Part shown: positions 36,102-46,022 of the stretch, one piece after another
Layout: each line of letters opens with the position of its first letter
How positions within the stretch are numbered: position 1 is the first letter of the stretch
From: Rattus norvegicus
Lineage: Eukaryota > Chordata > Mammalia > Rodentia > Muridae
Reading direction: 5' to 3'
Length of the DNA: 64,000 nt
NCBI RefSeq assembly: GCF_036323735.1
Contig: NC_086020.1
Span: 83,701,710-83,765,709 of the forward strand
Made by a program: the position numbers and the translations under genes
The notes under the pieces: model-generated
Database searches by the model: none
Told to the model about the DNA's origin: nothing
Seen by the model: the letters and a program-made list of their open reading frames with translations, nothing else

Positions 36102-36530
36102 TTGAGTCCTGAGAACTCTCACTTCCCAGGTCTCTGGGACGTTCTAGAGAGTCTTTCCAACCTCCTTCCTCCCGAGGTCAACTGTTTCCCTTCTTTCTGG
36201 GGGTCCCCAGGGTTTCAGTCCTTCTCCCCAACCCAATACCAGATCATGTTCCCCTCTTCCCCCACCCCCATTCCCTTTCCCTCCCCTGTTCCTCCCTCCC
36301 TCCCCCATTGTGGTTGCTTTCTTCTCCCTCCCAAGTAGAACTGAGGCTTCCTCACTTGGGCCCTTCAGCTTGTTGACCTTTTTGAGTTCTGTGGACTGTA
36401 TCTTAGGTATTCTGTACTTTTTCTTTTTTTGTTCTCACTTATTAGTGAGAACATATCATACATGTCTTTTCGGGTCTGAGTTACCTCACACAGGATGACA
36501 TTTTCTAGTTCCATCCATCTACTTTAAAAA
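35358..36530 (-). mobile_element. L1 LINE, 3' UTR and end of ORF2 (outer element, part 1)
   Basis: Read on the minus strand, this is the 3' UTR and the last part of ORF2 of an older rodent L1. Plus-strand landmarks are CCTCCAGTCTCTTGAGGGTT, the CT-rich tract around 36250-36340, CTTATTAGTGAGAACATATC and ACATTTTCTAGTTCCATCCA. An internal (CA)n lies at 36066-36099. The element is interrupted at 36531 by a plus-strand L1 and resumes at 38422, where the sequence continues TCAGGATGTCCTCATTCTTA as expected for an uninterrupted L1. Confidence 0.88.
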
Positions 36531-36541
36531 CTCAGGATGTC

Positions 36542-37650
36542 AAACCAGACACACTCAAACTAATAGAAGAAAAACTAGGGAAGCATCTGGAACACATGGG
36601 CACTGGAAAAATTTTCCTTAACAAAACACCAATGGCTTATGCTCTAAGATCAAGAATCGACAAATGGGATCTCATAAAACTGCAAAGCTTCTGTAAGGCA
36701 AGGGACACTGTGGTTAGGACAAAACGGCAACCAACAGATTGGGAAAAGATCTTTACCAATCCTACAACAGATAGAGGCCTTATATCCAAAATATACAAAG
36801 AACTCAAGAAGTTAGACCACAGGGAGACAAATAACCCTATTAAAAAATGGGGTTCAGGGCTGGAGAGATGGCTCAGCGGTTAAGAGCACCCGACTGCTCT
36901 TCCAGAGGTCATGAGTTCAATTCCCAGCAACCACATGGTGGCTCACAACCATCTGTAAAGAGATCCGATGCCCTCTTCTGGTGTATCTGAAGACAGCTAC
37001 AGTGTACTTATATATATAAATAAATCTTTAAAAAAAAATGGGGTTCAGAGCTAAACAAATAATTCACAGCTGAGGAATGCCAAATGACTGAGAAACACCT
37101 AAAGAAATGTTCAACATCTTTAGTCATAAGGGAAATGCAAATCAAAACAATCCTGAGATTTCACCTCACACCAGTGAGAATGGCTAAGATCAAAAACTCA
37201 GGTGACAGTAGATGCTGGAGAGGATGTGGAGAAAGAGGAACACTCCTCCATTGTTGGTGGGATTGCATACTGGTACAACCATTCTGGAAATCAGTCTGGA
37301 GGATCCTCAGAAAATTGGACATTGAACTGCCTGAGGATCCAGCTATACCTCTCTTGGGCATATACCCAAAAGATGCCCCAACATATAAAAAAGACACGTG
37401 CTCCACTATGTTCATTGCAGCCTTATTTATAATAGCCAGAAGCTGGAAAGAACACAGATGCCCTTCAACAGAGGAATGGATACAGAAAATGTGGTACATC
37501 TACACAATGGAATATTACTCAGCTATCAAAAACAACGACTTTATGAAATTCGTAGGCAAATGGTTGGAACTGGAAAATATCATCCTGAGTGAGCTAACCC
37601 AATCACAGAAAGACATACATGGTATGCACTCATTGATAAGTGGCTATTAG
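36542..37650 (+). pseudogene. L1 ORF2 C-terminal remnant, split by B2 and a stop
   Basis: In frame from 36542 the text matches the C-terminal part of rodent L1 ORF2p: blocks such as KWDLIKLQSFCKARD, KRQPTDWEKIFTNPT and ISKIYKELKKLD. After the B2 insertion and an in-frame TAA at 37060-37062 it continues to 37650. The Cys-rich motif CX3CX7HX4C (CWRGC...H...C) is visible near codons 37224-37280. The blocks LGIYPKDAP, STMFIAALF and MWYIYTMEYYSAIKNN follow. The reverse-transcriptase and endonuclease parts are absent. It is a decayed mobile-element remnant and not a host gene. Confidence 0.93.
36842..37048 (+). mobile_element. B2 SINE inserted in L1, with 16-bp TSD
   Basis: The element at 36858-37032 reads GGCTGGAGAGATGGCTCAGC, GGTTAAGAGCACCCGACTGC, GAGTTCAATTCCCAGCAACC, GGTGGCTCACAACCATCTGT and CTGAAGACAGCTACAGTGTA, with an AAATAAATCTTTAAAA tail. 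It is close to the B2 consensus, hence young. The duplication AAAAAATGGGGTTCAG at 36842-36857 and 37033-37048 brackets it exactly. Confidence 0.97.
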
Positions 37651-38421
37651 CCCAAATGCTTGAATTACCCTAGATCCCTAGAACAAACGAAACTCAAGAC
37701 GGATGATCAAAATGTGAATGCTTCACTCCTTCTTTAAAAGGGGAACAAGAATACCCTTGGCAGGGAAGAGAGAGGCAAAGATTAAAACAGAGACTGAAGG
37801 AACACCCATTCAGAGCCTGCCCCACATGTGGCCCATACATATACAGCCACCCAAATAGACAAGATGGATGAAGCAAAGAAGTGCAGGCTGACAGGAGCCG
37901 GATGTAGATCGCTCCTGAGAGACACAGCCAGAATACAGCAAATACAGAGGCGAATGCCAGCAGCAAACCACTGAACTGAGAATAGGACCCCTGTTGAAGG
38001 AATCAGAGAAAGAACTGGAAGAGCTTGATGGGACTCGAGACCCCATATGTACAACAATGCCAAGCAACCAGAGCTTCCAGGGACTAAGCCACTACCTAAA
38101 GACTATACATGGACTGACCTTGGACTCTGACCTCATAGGTAGCAATGAATATCCTAGTAAGAGCACCAGTGGAAGGGGAAGTCCTGGGTCCTGCTAAGAC
38201 TGAACCCCCAGTGAACTAGACTGGTGGGGGGAGGGCGGCAATGGGGGGAGGGTGCGGAGGGGAACACCCATAAGGAAGGGGAGGGGAGAGGGGGATGTTT
38301 GCCCGGATACCGGGAAAGGGAATAACACTCGAAATGTATATAAGAAATACTCAAGTTAATAAAAATAAAAAATAAAAAAATAAAAAAGAAATACTCAAGT
38401 TAATAAAGATTAAAAAAAACC

Positions 38422-38993
38422 CTCAGGATGTCCTCATTCTTAATAGCTGAGTAGTATTCTATTTTGTAAATGAACCACATTTTCTTTATCCATTCTTCTG
38501 TTATGGGAGATCTGTTTTGTTTCCAGCTTCTGGCTATCACAAATAAGGCCTCTATGAACATAGTGGAACATGTGCCCCTGTGGCATGGTGGGGCATCTTT
38601 TGGGTATATTCCCAAGAGTGGTATGTCTGGATCTTTAGGTAGGTCTATTTCCAATTTTCTGAGGAACCTTCAAAATGATTTCCAGAGTAGTGGTATCAGT
38701 TTGCAATCTTATCAGCAGTGGAGGAGTGTTCCTCTTTCTCCACATCCTCACCAACATGTGTTGTCACCTGAGGTTTTGATCTTAGCCATTCTGACTGGTG
38801 TAAGGTTCTTTTGATTTGCATTTCTCTGATCTCTAAGGACTTTGAACATTTCTTTAGGAGCTTCTCAGCCATTTGAGATTCATTTATTATGAATTCTTGG
38901 TTTAGTTCTATACCCCATTTTTTGATTGGGTTGTTTATTTTTTTGGTGGTAAGCTTTTTAAGTTCTTTATATATTTTGGATATTAGCCCTCTA
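38422..38993 (-). mobile_element. L1 LINE ORF2 fragment (outer element, part 2)
   Basis: Continuation of the minus-strand L1 interrupted at 36531. On the minus strand it encodes the ORF2 C-terminal blocks LPKDPDIPLLGIYPKDAP, CSTMFIEALFVIARSWKQ and EEWIKKMWFIYKIEYYSAIK. Further upstream in the element, plus-strand TTGATTGGGTTGTTTATTTT and TTAGCCCTCTATCAGATATA are typical. It is truncated at about 38993, where a GT-rich SINE tail begins. Confidence 0.9.
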
Positions 38994-39004
38994 TCAGATA
39001 TAGG

Positions 39005-39330
39005 GCATTACACGTGTGTGTGGGTATACATGTGTGTATTTGCATGTGTGTGTTCACACCACACTGCATATGTGAGGGTCAGAAGACAATCTCACCCTCT
39101 ACCTCATTTGAAGCACAGTCCCTTTTGTGTTTACACTGGTCATTTACACTGAGCTAGCTGGCTTGTGAGCTTTCATGGACTCCCCTGTCTCCACAACATC
39201 TCACTGTGAGAATGCTGAGATTGAAGACACACTCTACCTTATCTTCCTTATCCTTGGGTTCTGGGGATTAAAACTCAGGTCCTCAACTTAGGTCAAGGAT
39301 TTTAGCCACTGAGCCATCTTCTGGTCCAGA
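39005..39330 (-). mobile_element. B3-type SINE with GT-rich tail
   Basis: On the minus strand from 39330: AAGATGGCTCAGTGGCTAAA, then GTTGAGGACCTGAGTTTTAA, the expected head and B-box region of the family. The plus-strand GTGTGTGGGTATACATGTGT at 39013-39055 forms its tail. Confidence 0.7.
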
Positions 39331-39786
39331 AAAATCACTTTCTCACCTGAGTCCCTTTCTCACCTGAGTCACCATTTGCTCCACCCCCAGAATAAGAAGG
39401 TTGACCTAGAGAGACTCCCAAGGTCCTTTTCCAGCAGATTTACTCGCTGGCATCTCTGGATTTGTTCAGTGATGCTTTCCTTTCTTGCTATTATAGTTTT
39501 GAATTCAGATGCTATTTTTAAAACAAAATGTTGTACAAGGATGAATAACAGTTCACTCAATGTGTCCCCTGTCATTTTTGCAGCCCATATACAAAGGTCT
39601 TTCACAACAAAGTGGTTCCTTGCCTGTCCATAAAAATCTCACCAAGTATTTCTCGGTGATGAGAAAAGTGCTCCATTCAGGTTTTTAATATACACTTCTG
39701 CGCTGCACAGCTCCCTCTGGAAACTCAGCAATTTGTGTTTAATTACAGGACAGGAGTAGATCATCTATTTAAAAAGGACGTAAGTG
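39331..39786. other. Intergenic, unassigned
   Basis: No gene or element recognised, apart from a short direct repeat of TCACCTGAGTC at 39345 and 39360. Confidence 0.55.
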
Positions 39787-40045
39787 GGGCTGGGGAGGTG
39801 GTTCAGTCTGTGAAGTGCTTGATGCATAAGCATAAGAACCTGTGCTCATTCTCCAGCACCCATGTTTAAAGTGCCTGGCATGGTGGCATATGTTCACAAT
39901 CCCACTGCTGGGGGTGGAAAGACAGAGAGATCTATCCCTGCCATTTTCTGCCCAAACAGACAATGTGAATCAGTGTATGTAAGGTGCAAGTGAGAGAGTT
40001 TGTCTCAAATCCCAAGATGGGGAACAATAAACAAACAAACAAAAA
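39787..40045 (+). mobile_element. B3-type (B2-family) SINE
   Basis: GGGGCTGGGGAGGTGGTTCA, GTCTGTGAAGTGCTTGATGC, TCTCCAGCACCCATGTTTAA, CTGGCATGGTGGCATATGTT and CAATCCCACTGCTGGGGG follow the family order, ending in an AAACAAACAAAC tail at 40029-40050. Confidence 0.78.
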
Positions 40046-40081
40046 CAAAGAAAACCCAAGGTAGACCTCTACTTGCACCTG

Positions 40082-40098
40082 CCTACCTACCTACCTAC

Positions 40099-40139
<41 letters not shown>
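40082..40139. repeat. (CCTA)n(CA)n microsatellite
   Basis: Five CCTA units followed by about 18 CA dinucleotides, just beyond the SINE tail. Confidence 0.96.
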
Positions 40140-40140
<1 letters not shown>

Positions 40141-41229
40141 CACATGCACGCACACACAGTCCTCCCTCACTGATCCCTTGAAGCTGTCTCTCCGACAGAT
40201 GCCACAGTTAGCACCTTAGCATGTAGCAGGATTTTGTCTTTCGGCTACCACTGCCCACAGTGCTTCAAAATGATGCACAGTTACCCATGCAAATAACCTT
40301 GGTCTCTGCACCACAAGAGACATGTTCATCTTTCAAAAGAATGAATCACAAACACAGTGCTTCGTGTTTAGTTTACAAATGGAAAGGAATGAAAAGTTGC
40401 AAAATGCATGGTGCCGCTTCCAAATCTCCCGAGAGAGAGCCATTTGTCAACCATACACACCCCACTCCTTGATTACAAATGTCCACCTTTGAAGACGTTG
40501 GTGAAACAGAGAAACTTGCTCAGAGAATACAGTTTGTATAGTGCTGACACAGGTTATAAAAATATCCAATAACAATCACTGACAGAGGTTTTATTTCAGG
40601 GAGAAAAAGTATTAGAGTTGGCAACAAGAAGAGACAAGCTCTAAAATAATTTATACATACACATTTTTCTGGCCTTCAGCATCAGCCTGTGACATACACA
40701 GAAGGCACATGAGGGAGCACTTTGATCTCCCTGGGAGCACTTGTTTGAATTTAGCCTTTCTTTAATTCATAAGACGCCGTCCTGTTTTCTAGAAATTCTT
40801 TTGTTGATGATTTGCTTCTCAGTCAAATAAGATCACAGGCAAGACATAATTCTTTCAGGTAAGACAGTCTGTGTGATAATGGAGCCAAGGGGTATGTCAG
40901 CAGAGCTGGAAAGCCTGGTGATGCCTGCAGGGAGAGATCGGCCCAGTACATGAGCTGAAACCCAACCACAGAGCAGACCAGGCAGGAGCAACTGTGAGTC
41001 ACAGAGGAATCACACCCACAACACCATCGTCCATAAGGCCCCGGGACCAGTGAGGGAGGATGCCTAGCACTCTACCAGGGTGAGTCTCCTTCCTGCCTGT
41101 GTAAATTCTCCCTTCTGTCTTTAGTCCCTCACTCCCAGCTCTGTGCACTCTGTGTTGAGGGCCAAAATGGAGTGATAGGAGGCAGCTCTGCTGTCTCAAC
41201 CTCCAACAGTTAGAAAACCGGATGTGCAC

Positions 41230-41236
<7 letters not shown>
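40140..41236. other. Intergenic, unassigned
   Basis: No gene, RNA or clear repeat recognised. Confidence 0.55.

Positions 41237-41320
<84 letters not shown>
41237..41320. repeat. (GT)n microsatellite, two runs split by one GG
   Basis: About 20 GT units, a GG interruption at 41276-41277, then about 21 more. Confidence 0.97.
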
Positions 41321-41322
<2 letters not shown>

Positions 41323-41484
41323 TGTGAACAATGCACTATCTGTGGGCAGGGAGGAAAAGGCAGACAGAATTGACTCAGTAGAGGAAAGAGTCCAAAGTCT
41401 GGAGAAGCTGAACCTGGGTAAAGGGAACTGAGTCTGTGTGACAGATGTAGGAAAGAAAAGTCAAGAGAGGTCAGTCAGCGTTGC

Positions 41485-41660
41485 AGCCTGAATGTTTGTG
41501 CTTCCCCGACAGATACACACACACCCAGAGGAATCACGTATTGAAATCCCAAATTGATAGTATGTGCAGGTGGGGCCTTTTGGAGCTGTGGGAAGAGTGC
41601 CTTTATAGAAGAGGTCCAAAGGGAGATTCACACTTCAACAGTGACTTCTCTACTTCACTT
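41485..41660 (+). mobile_element. MLT1/MST-like MaLR LTR fragment
   Basis: GCCTGAATGTTTGTGCTTCC, then CACGTATTGAAATCCCAAAT, GTGCAGGTGGGGCCTTTTGG and GTGCCTTTATAGAAGAGGTC preserve the block order of mammalian MaLR LTRs. It is old and truncated. Confidence 0.65.
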
Positions 41661-41815
41661 GATGTTGACTACTTTCAAATATGTCCCATCCCTGAGGAAG
41701 ACAGCTCATTTTCAAAGATGCTTCCTTCCAAACACGGCCTTGGCTCTCCAGTTCTACTGGCTTTATGACAATGGGAAATGCTGTCAAATCATATTAGTCG
41801 AGTTTCATGGGAGTA

Positions 41816-41839
41816 TTTGTGTGTGTGTGTGTGTGTGTG
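41816..41839. repeat. (GT)n microsatellite
   Basis: A short GT run of about 11 units. Confidence 0.95.
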
Positions 41840-43048
41840 CAACAACATACATCGTGAGTTTTTAGGGTTCATTTGACAACTGGACATATATCTCAGGTGG
41901 CAGCTCTTAACATGCCAGGAGCCTTGCATTCTAGAGAATTCACAAATTCTAGCTACAGCCCTGTCTTGCCAGCTCCCCACACACACACCCAAAGAGTAGA
42001 ACAGGGCATGGTTTCTTTGCAGAAATCAGGTCATCAGATGTGGGGTGCCTGCCAGGAGTCTTGTGACGTGGTTCTCAAGATCCCACTCTCCATGGAATAT
42101 TCTGGAGAGGGATGACCAGGTGTGGCTTCACTTTGAGACACTCTGGCAGTCTTGGGAACATTATAAATGTTGGGGGTATATGGTAAATTAGGAATTAGGG
42201 AGAACAGAGAGGCAGAAAGAGGTGATGAACATTTCCAACTACACTTAGAATAGTCCTTGTTCCATAAAAATATTGATAATAGAGGAACACACCTATCAAT
42301 GTGGAGTGAAATGATATTTTTTAACCACTTATTAACACATTTTCTCTTTCTGACAGAAACTCTTACATCTTTACATCATCACTGTGGGAACAAACTTCAT
42401 GAGTAACAAGCTTTGTATAATTTTGAAAGCCATCACCCCTGCACTGAACAAGAATACTTACTATTGTTTACAGAACTTGAAAGAAACAGAAAGACTCACT
42501 TACAAGTCAATAAAACTGTAAATGATCCTACTAATGCTTGCACAATCATCCACAGGTGTTTCTGCATATTGTAGGATGTGTCTGCTGAAGTCTTATTTCA
42601 ATCATGTTGGAAACAATGAGTATACACTTGAGCAGATAAAACTTTTAAACATAAAAAAAGTCAACAAAATGCATTTGCTCTGGAATTCTGATGGAGATGC
42701 GGTTCTGAGCTACTTACCATGCCTGCTGGCAAGTGTACAATGGGGCATTTTTCATGTGGCTGCAATCTTTGTGTCCTCCCCTATCTTGTCTCATAACTCA
42801 TCCAGAATTGAGAGTGTACATTATCAGGTACAGGCTGTACGTTACGTTGATAAATTAAAGGTATGTAAGCATTATTCTTGCGTTGGGCCTTTCAAAATGA
42901 ATAAAAGCAACGTTTACGTGTGAAAATTGAAAGAAAAGTTGTGACCCGTGGAACATAGTTGAGAAAAATGGGGAAAGCAAAAGCAAAGGGTGGGCTCCTC
43001 TAGGCAAGAGCACAGGGCCCAGAACACTAATTTCCTCCCAAGTGCCAA
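41840..43048. other. Intergenic, unassigned
   Basis: Contains a 133-codon plus-strand open frame (42522-42923) that I cannot match to any family and that lacks exon context. Nothing else seen. Confidence 0.5.
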
Positions 43049-43144
43049 GTGGGCGTTGATTTCCTCCCACGTGGGCGTTGACTTCCTGCCACGTGGGTAT
43101 TGACTTCCTCTCACGTGGGCACTGACTTCCTCCCATGTGGGCAT
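43049..43144. repeat. 22-bp minisatellite, four copies plus a partial, with CACGTG at junctions
   Basis: The unit GTGGGCGTTGACTTCCTCCC (plus AC) repeats at 43049-43070, 43071-43092, 43093-43114 and 43115-43136, with a partial unit to 43144. Junctions one to three form CACGTG at 43068-43073, 43090-43095 and 43112-43117, spaced 22 bp apart. The fourth junction is CATGTG. Degenerate half-copies extend upstream to about 43031. Confidence 0.93.
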
Positions 43145-45510
43145 CTTAGGTTGTAATGATTCCATTACGTATAGAAAGTATTGTAGTTCAAGAAGTCTTG
43201 AACTCAGAAATATCGTTGGTCTCACAAAGATAGGAAGCAGGAGAAGTGGAGCCTCCTCAGGAGCCTTCAGAAAAAAAATGCCACTCCACTCACACACTGC
43301 ATTTCTATAGGATTCTAGCTGGCCTCCAGAAGTATAACAAATATATGTGTTGTCTTAAGATATGGTTTGTGAAATTAAAAAGAGATAACTCATACAGATA
43401 ACATTCTACCTGGGCCCCTAGGCCTCTTTCTAGAGGATATTTAAGGACATCGAGTAAGAGTGGGAATTGCACTGGTGTGTCAATTTCAAATTTTACTTGG
43501 TCTGCACGTTTAGGCTGAATATGTTTGAAGAGTCTTTCTGAAATTGGTAGAAGTGCCTTTAAACAAAACGATTCCCCATTCATCTGTTGGGAACTAAAAG
43601 CCAGCAATCAGTACAATTTGTGTGGCTACTTCCTTATTGGCATGTTCATCCAACCATCACATCCCACAGCATGACTTTGTCGTTTTATTACAGAATCTAA
43701 AACTGTAGCAAGAAGTGATAAAGGATTGGGGTCTTTGGAGTGACAACTAGTTGTGTTCTGATAAACTGGGAGCAACCAATTTAGACCACTTTACATGCAT
43801 TGATCATTTCTCATAGAGAAGATGATGTGACCACAAAGAAGTGGATGGAGGGTGCCTATTCTAAAATAAATCACAGTGTAGTATAACCGGGGCTGGCCTA
43901 ATACACTAAAAATTGAGACAAATGACAGCAAAAAACGGTTTATAAGAGCATTGATGGTAGGGAAACTGTTCTAGGAGTATTCAGGAAAAAACAAATGCTA
44001 AGGAATAAATAACACCAGGGTAAGCTCATTCCCCCATAGGGTGTGTGAAAATAGAAATATTACAGTGATTAAGAAAACATATAAAGAAAAATATTCAACT
44101 ACTACCAAGTATTTGTGGTTGTTCAAGTTTTCTCTGAACATTTTAAAAATATTTATTGGTAGCCAGAACTTTGTATGCCCCAAGAAAGAGTCTACTCCGG
44201 GGTATAGAACCAGCCAATGATAATGTAAGGCACTCTATCTTATTAGCCACTCAGATGAGATTCACTGTGATGAAGGTCATCCTGATTTATGGACTTATAT
44301 AGTAGAAGGAGAAGCTTCCACTCTTTATAAACAACTCATAGGGGAGAAAACACAATGGAATGTGTACCACAGAAAATAGGCATGCCAACACCACATGAAG
44401 TAATGTGGGCTGTGGACTGAATACACTGGTGTAATCCTGGTCTGTCCTCAACTCCCTGGCTTCTTTCTTGTTGTTGCATTGTATTCTTCCTCCTTTGTTT
44501 AATATCTCAACAATGAACTTCCTCCAGCTCATCCCCTTCTTGCTCGGGTTTCCATTCATAGCCAGTGCAGCTGCCTATTACTGCCTAAGTGAACAGATGT
44601 CCCCTATCTTCAGCCAGGACCTTGCTCTCAAGTTGCACACTTGATAAATAGCTTTGAACCACACTCATGCAAACTACTATAATCAAACTCAATGGTCAAC
44701 AGGCAACAAGACAATATGAAGCAGGGGCAACTTGTTGTGGAGAAGAAAGATTCAGCAGTAGAGGGATGGGGTAAGAAAGGAGAACAAAGAGGGAAACAAC
44801 TGAAATTCATTACACTCATATATGAAGCTACCAAAGTTTTAAGAAGAGCTGCAGGCACTCTCTCTGCTAGATAACTGAAGGTGCATGTTGGGTATCTCTG
44901 TGAACTCATGCCTCTAAACTCCCACCCATGCAGCTCTAGGCTTCATTCCAAATTCTTCCTTCTCTTTGCCCTGTCTGTTTCAGTAAGCAGTTTCAAACCT
45001 AGTATGCTCCAGTCTGGCATTTTGTCTTTCCACTGTCTCTGTTTTTACTGAGCCCTATTTCTTCCCACCTACTTCAATGCACAGCATTTCCAGTGTCTTC
45101 TACTCCGTAGAATCATGTCCCTAAAGCCCATCATCTACTTTTATGCTGGATTTTACCTCCTTGACCTAAATCCAGTTCCACTGCTGCACTTCCAAGACCT
45201 TCCAGGATATAGTCTGAATTTCAAGAGTCTTCACATCAGAAAGTGCCTCTCCAGCAGCTTCTTCAGCTTTGTGCCTGGATCTACCAATGACAATCTCTTG
45301 GTTGTGACATAAAGTCTTCATGACTTACTACTTGGTATGCATTGTGTTACCATTTGATGCCTACTCATACCTCATAGCTGAGATTAAACGCCATGTCCTC
45401 TAAGCAGCATTCTCTGGTGGCATAACCTGACCTAATTCCATTATATCTCCATCACCTCGTGTTGTAAGCAATTTTAGATTTTGGGGGACTGACTTCCCTT
45501 AAGATATTAG
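43145..45510. other. Intergenic, unassigned
   Basis: AT-rich unique sequence. Open frames up to about 100 codons are unsupported. No RNA gene or clear mobile element seen. Confidence 0.5.
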
Positions 45511-46022
45511 TGTTGGACCAAGAGTCCAACTTGTATGCAAAAGCAAAGAGTCTTTATTCAAGTTTAAGCTCAGACCTCCAAACCTGTCCAACATAGTGGA
45601 TGAGTACAGTAAAGCCCTGAACTGGTAAAGTGGTACATTTTTTTTATCATGGTTACAAGCAGGGTGAGGGACTTTCCAACTTGGCAGTTACATGATTGGT
45701 TGACATTTAAAGATCATAAGCTTGGTGCAATATTATTGGCTATTAATGATTTCAACTGGCTATGAATGATGGGGGCCAGCTTGAGTAATCTTATCTGGAA
45801 TGTCAATGTCCTTCTTGATACTGATGGGTTGTTGCTAGGGTGGGGTGGCTGTTGCTAGGGGACGAGATTAAGGTGGAGTGGTACCTGGGGGAAAAAATAT
45901 GGTTTTCCCAGTAACTGAGTTCAAATTAGGGGCAAGCTAAACATAAGATGGAGTCTAGGTACAAAATGGAGTCTACTAGGCTAAAGCTAGCTAGAAGAGG
46001 AAGGCTGGCCTGTTCATTAACA
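45511..46022 (-). mobile_element. Solitary endogenous-retrovirus LTR
   Basis: Read on the minus strand from 46022 it begins TGTTAATGAACAGGCCAGCC and ends CTCTTGGTCCAACA at 45511, giving TGT...ACA borders over 512 bp. An AATAAA (plus-strand TTTATT at 45553-45558) precedes GACTCTTTGCTTTTGCATAC, a typical R-U5 layout. CAAAATGGAGTCTA-type text near the other end is also common in rodent LTRs. No gag, pol or env sequence adjoins it. A clean 4-6-bp duplication was not found, so the exact ends are uncertain. Confidence 0.68.

Larger units (their letters stand above)
36542..38421 (+). mobile_element. 5'-truncated rat-type L1 inserted in an older L1
   Basis: The insert starts inside ORF2 and runs through the ORF2 stop at 37648-37650, a long 3' UTR with the G-rich tract (38221-38295) typical of rodent L1, and an A-rich tail. 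An 11-bp duplication, CTCAGGATGTC at 36531-36541 and 38422-38432, flanks it. The last 3' segment (GAAATACTCAAGTTAATAAA) occurs twice, at about 38345 and 38387. The promoter, ORF1 and the endonuclease and reverse-transcriptase domains are missing, so it is dead. Confidence 0.94.

Noticed and set aside
36858..36960. tRNA-like head with A and B boxes
   Set aside because: Part of a B2 SINE.
37084..37650. 188-codon open frame as a host gene
   Set aside because: It is the C-terminal end of L1 ORF2, with an upstream in-frame stop and a 3' UTR of L1 type.
42522..42923. 133-codon plus-strand open frame
   Set aside because: No recognisable domain, no splice or promoter signals; treated as chance.
43049..43144. 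CRISPR-like regular repeats
   Set aside because: Units abut without spacers; it is a minisatellite in vertebrate DNA.
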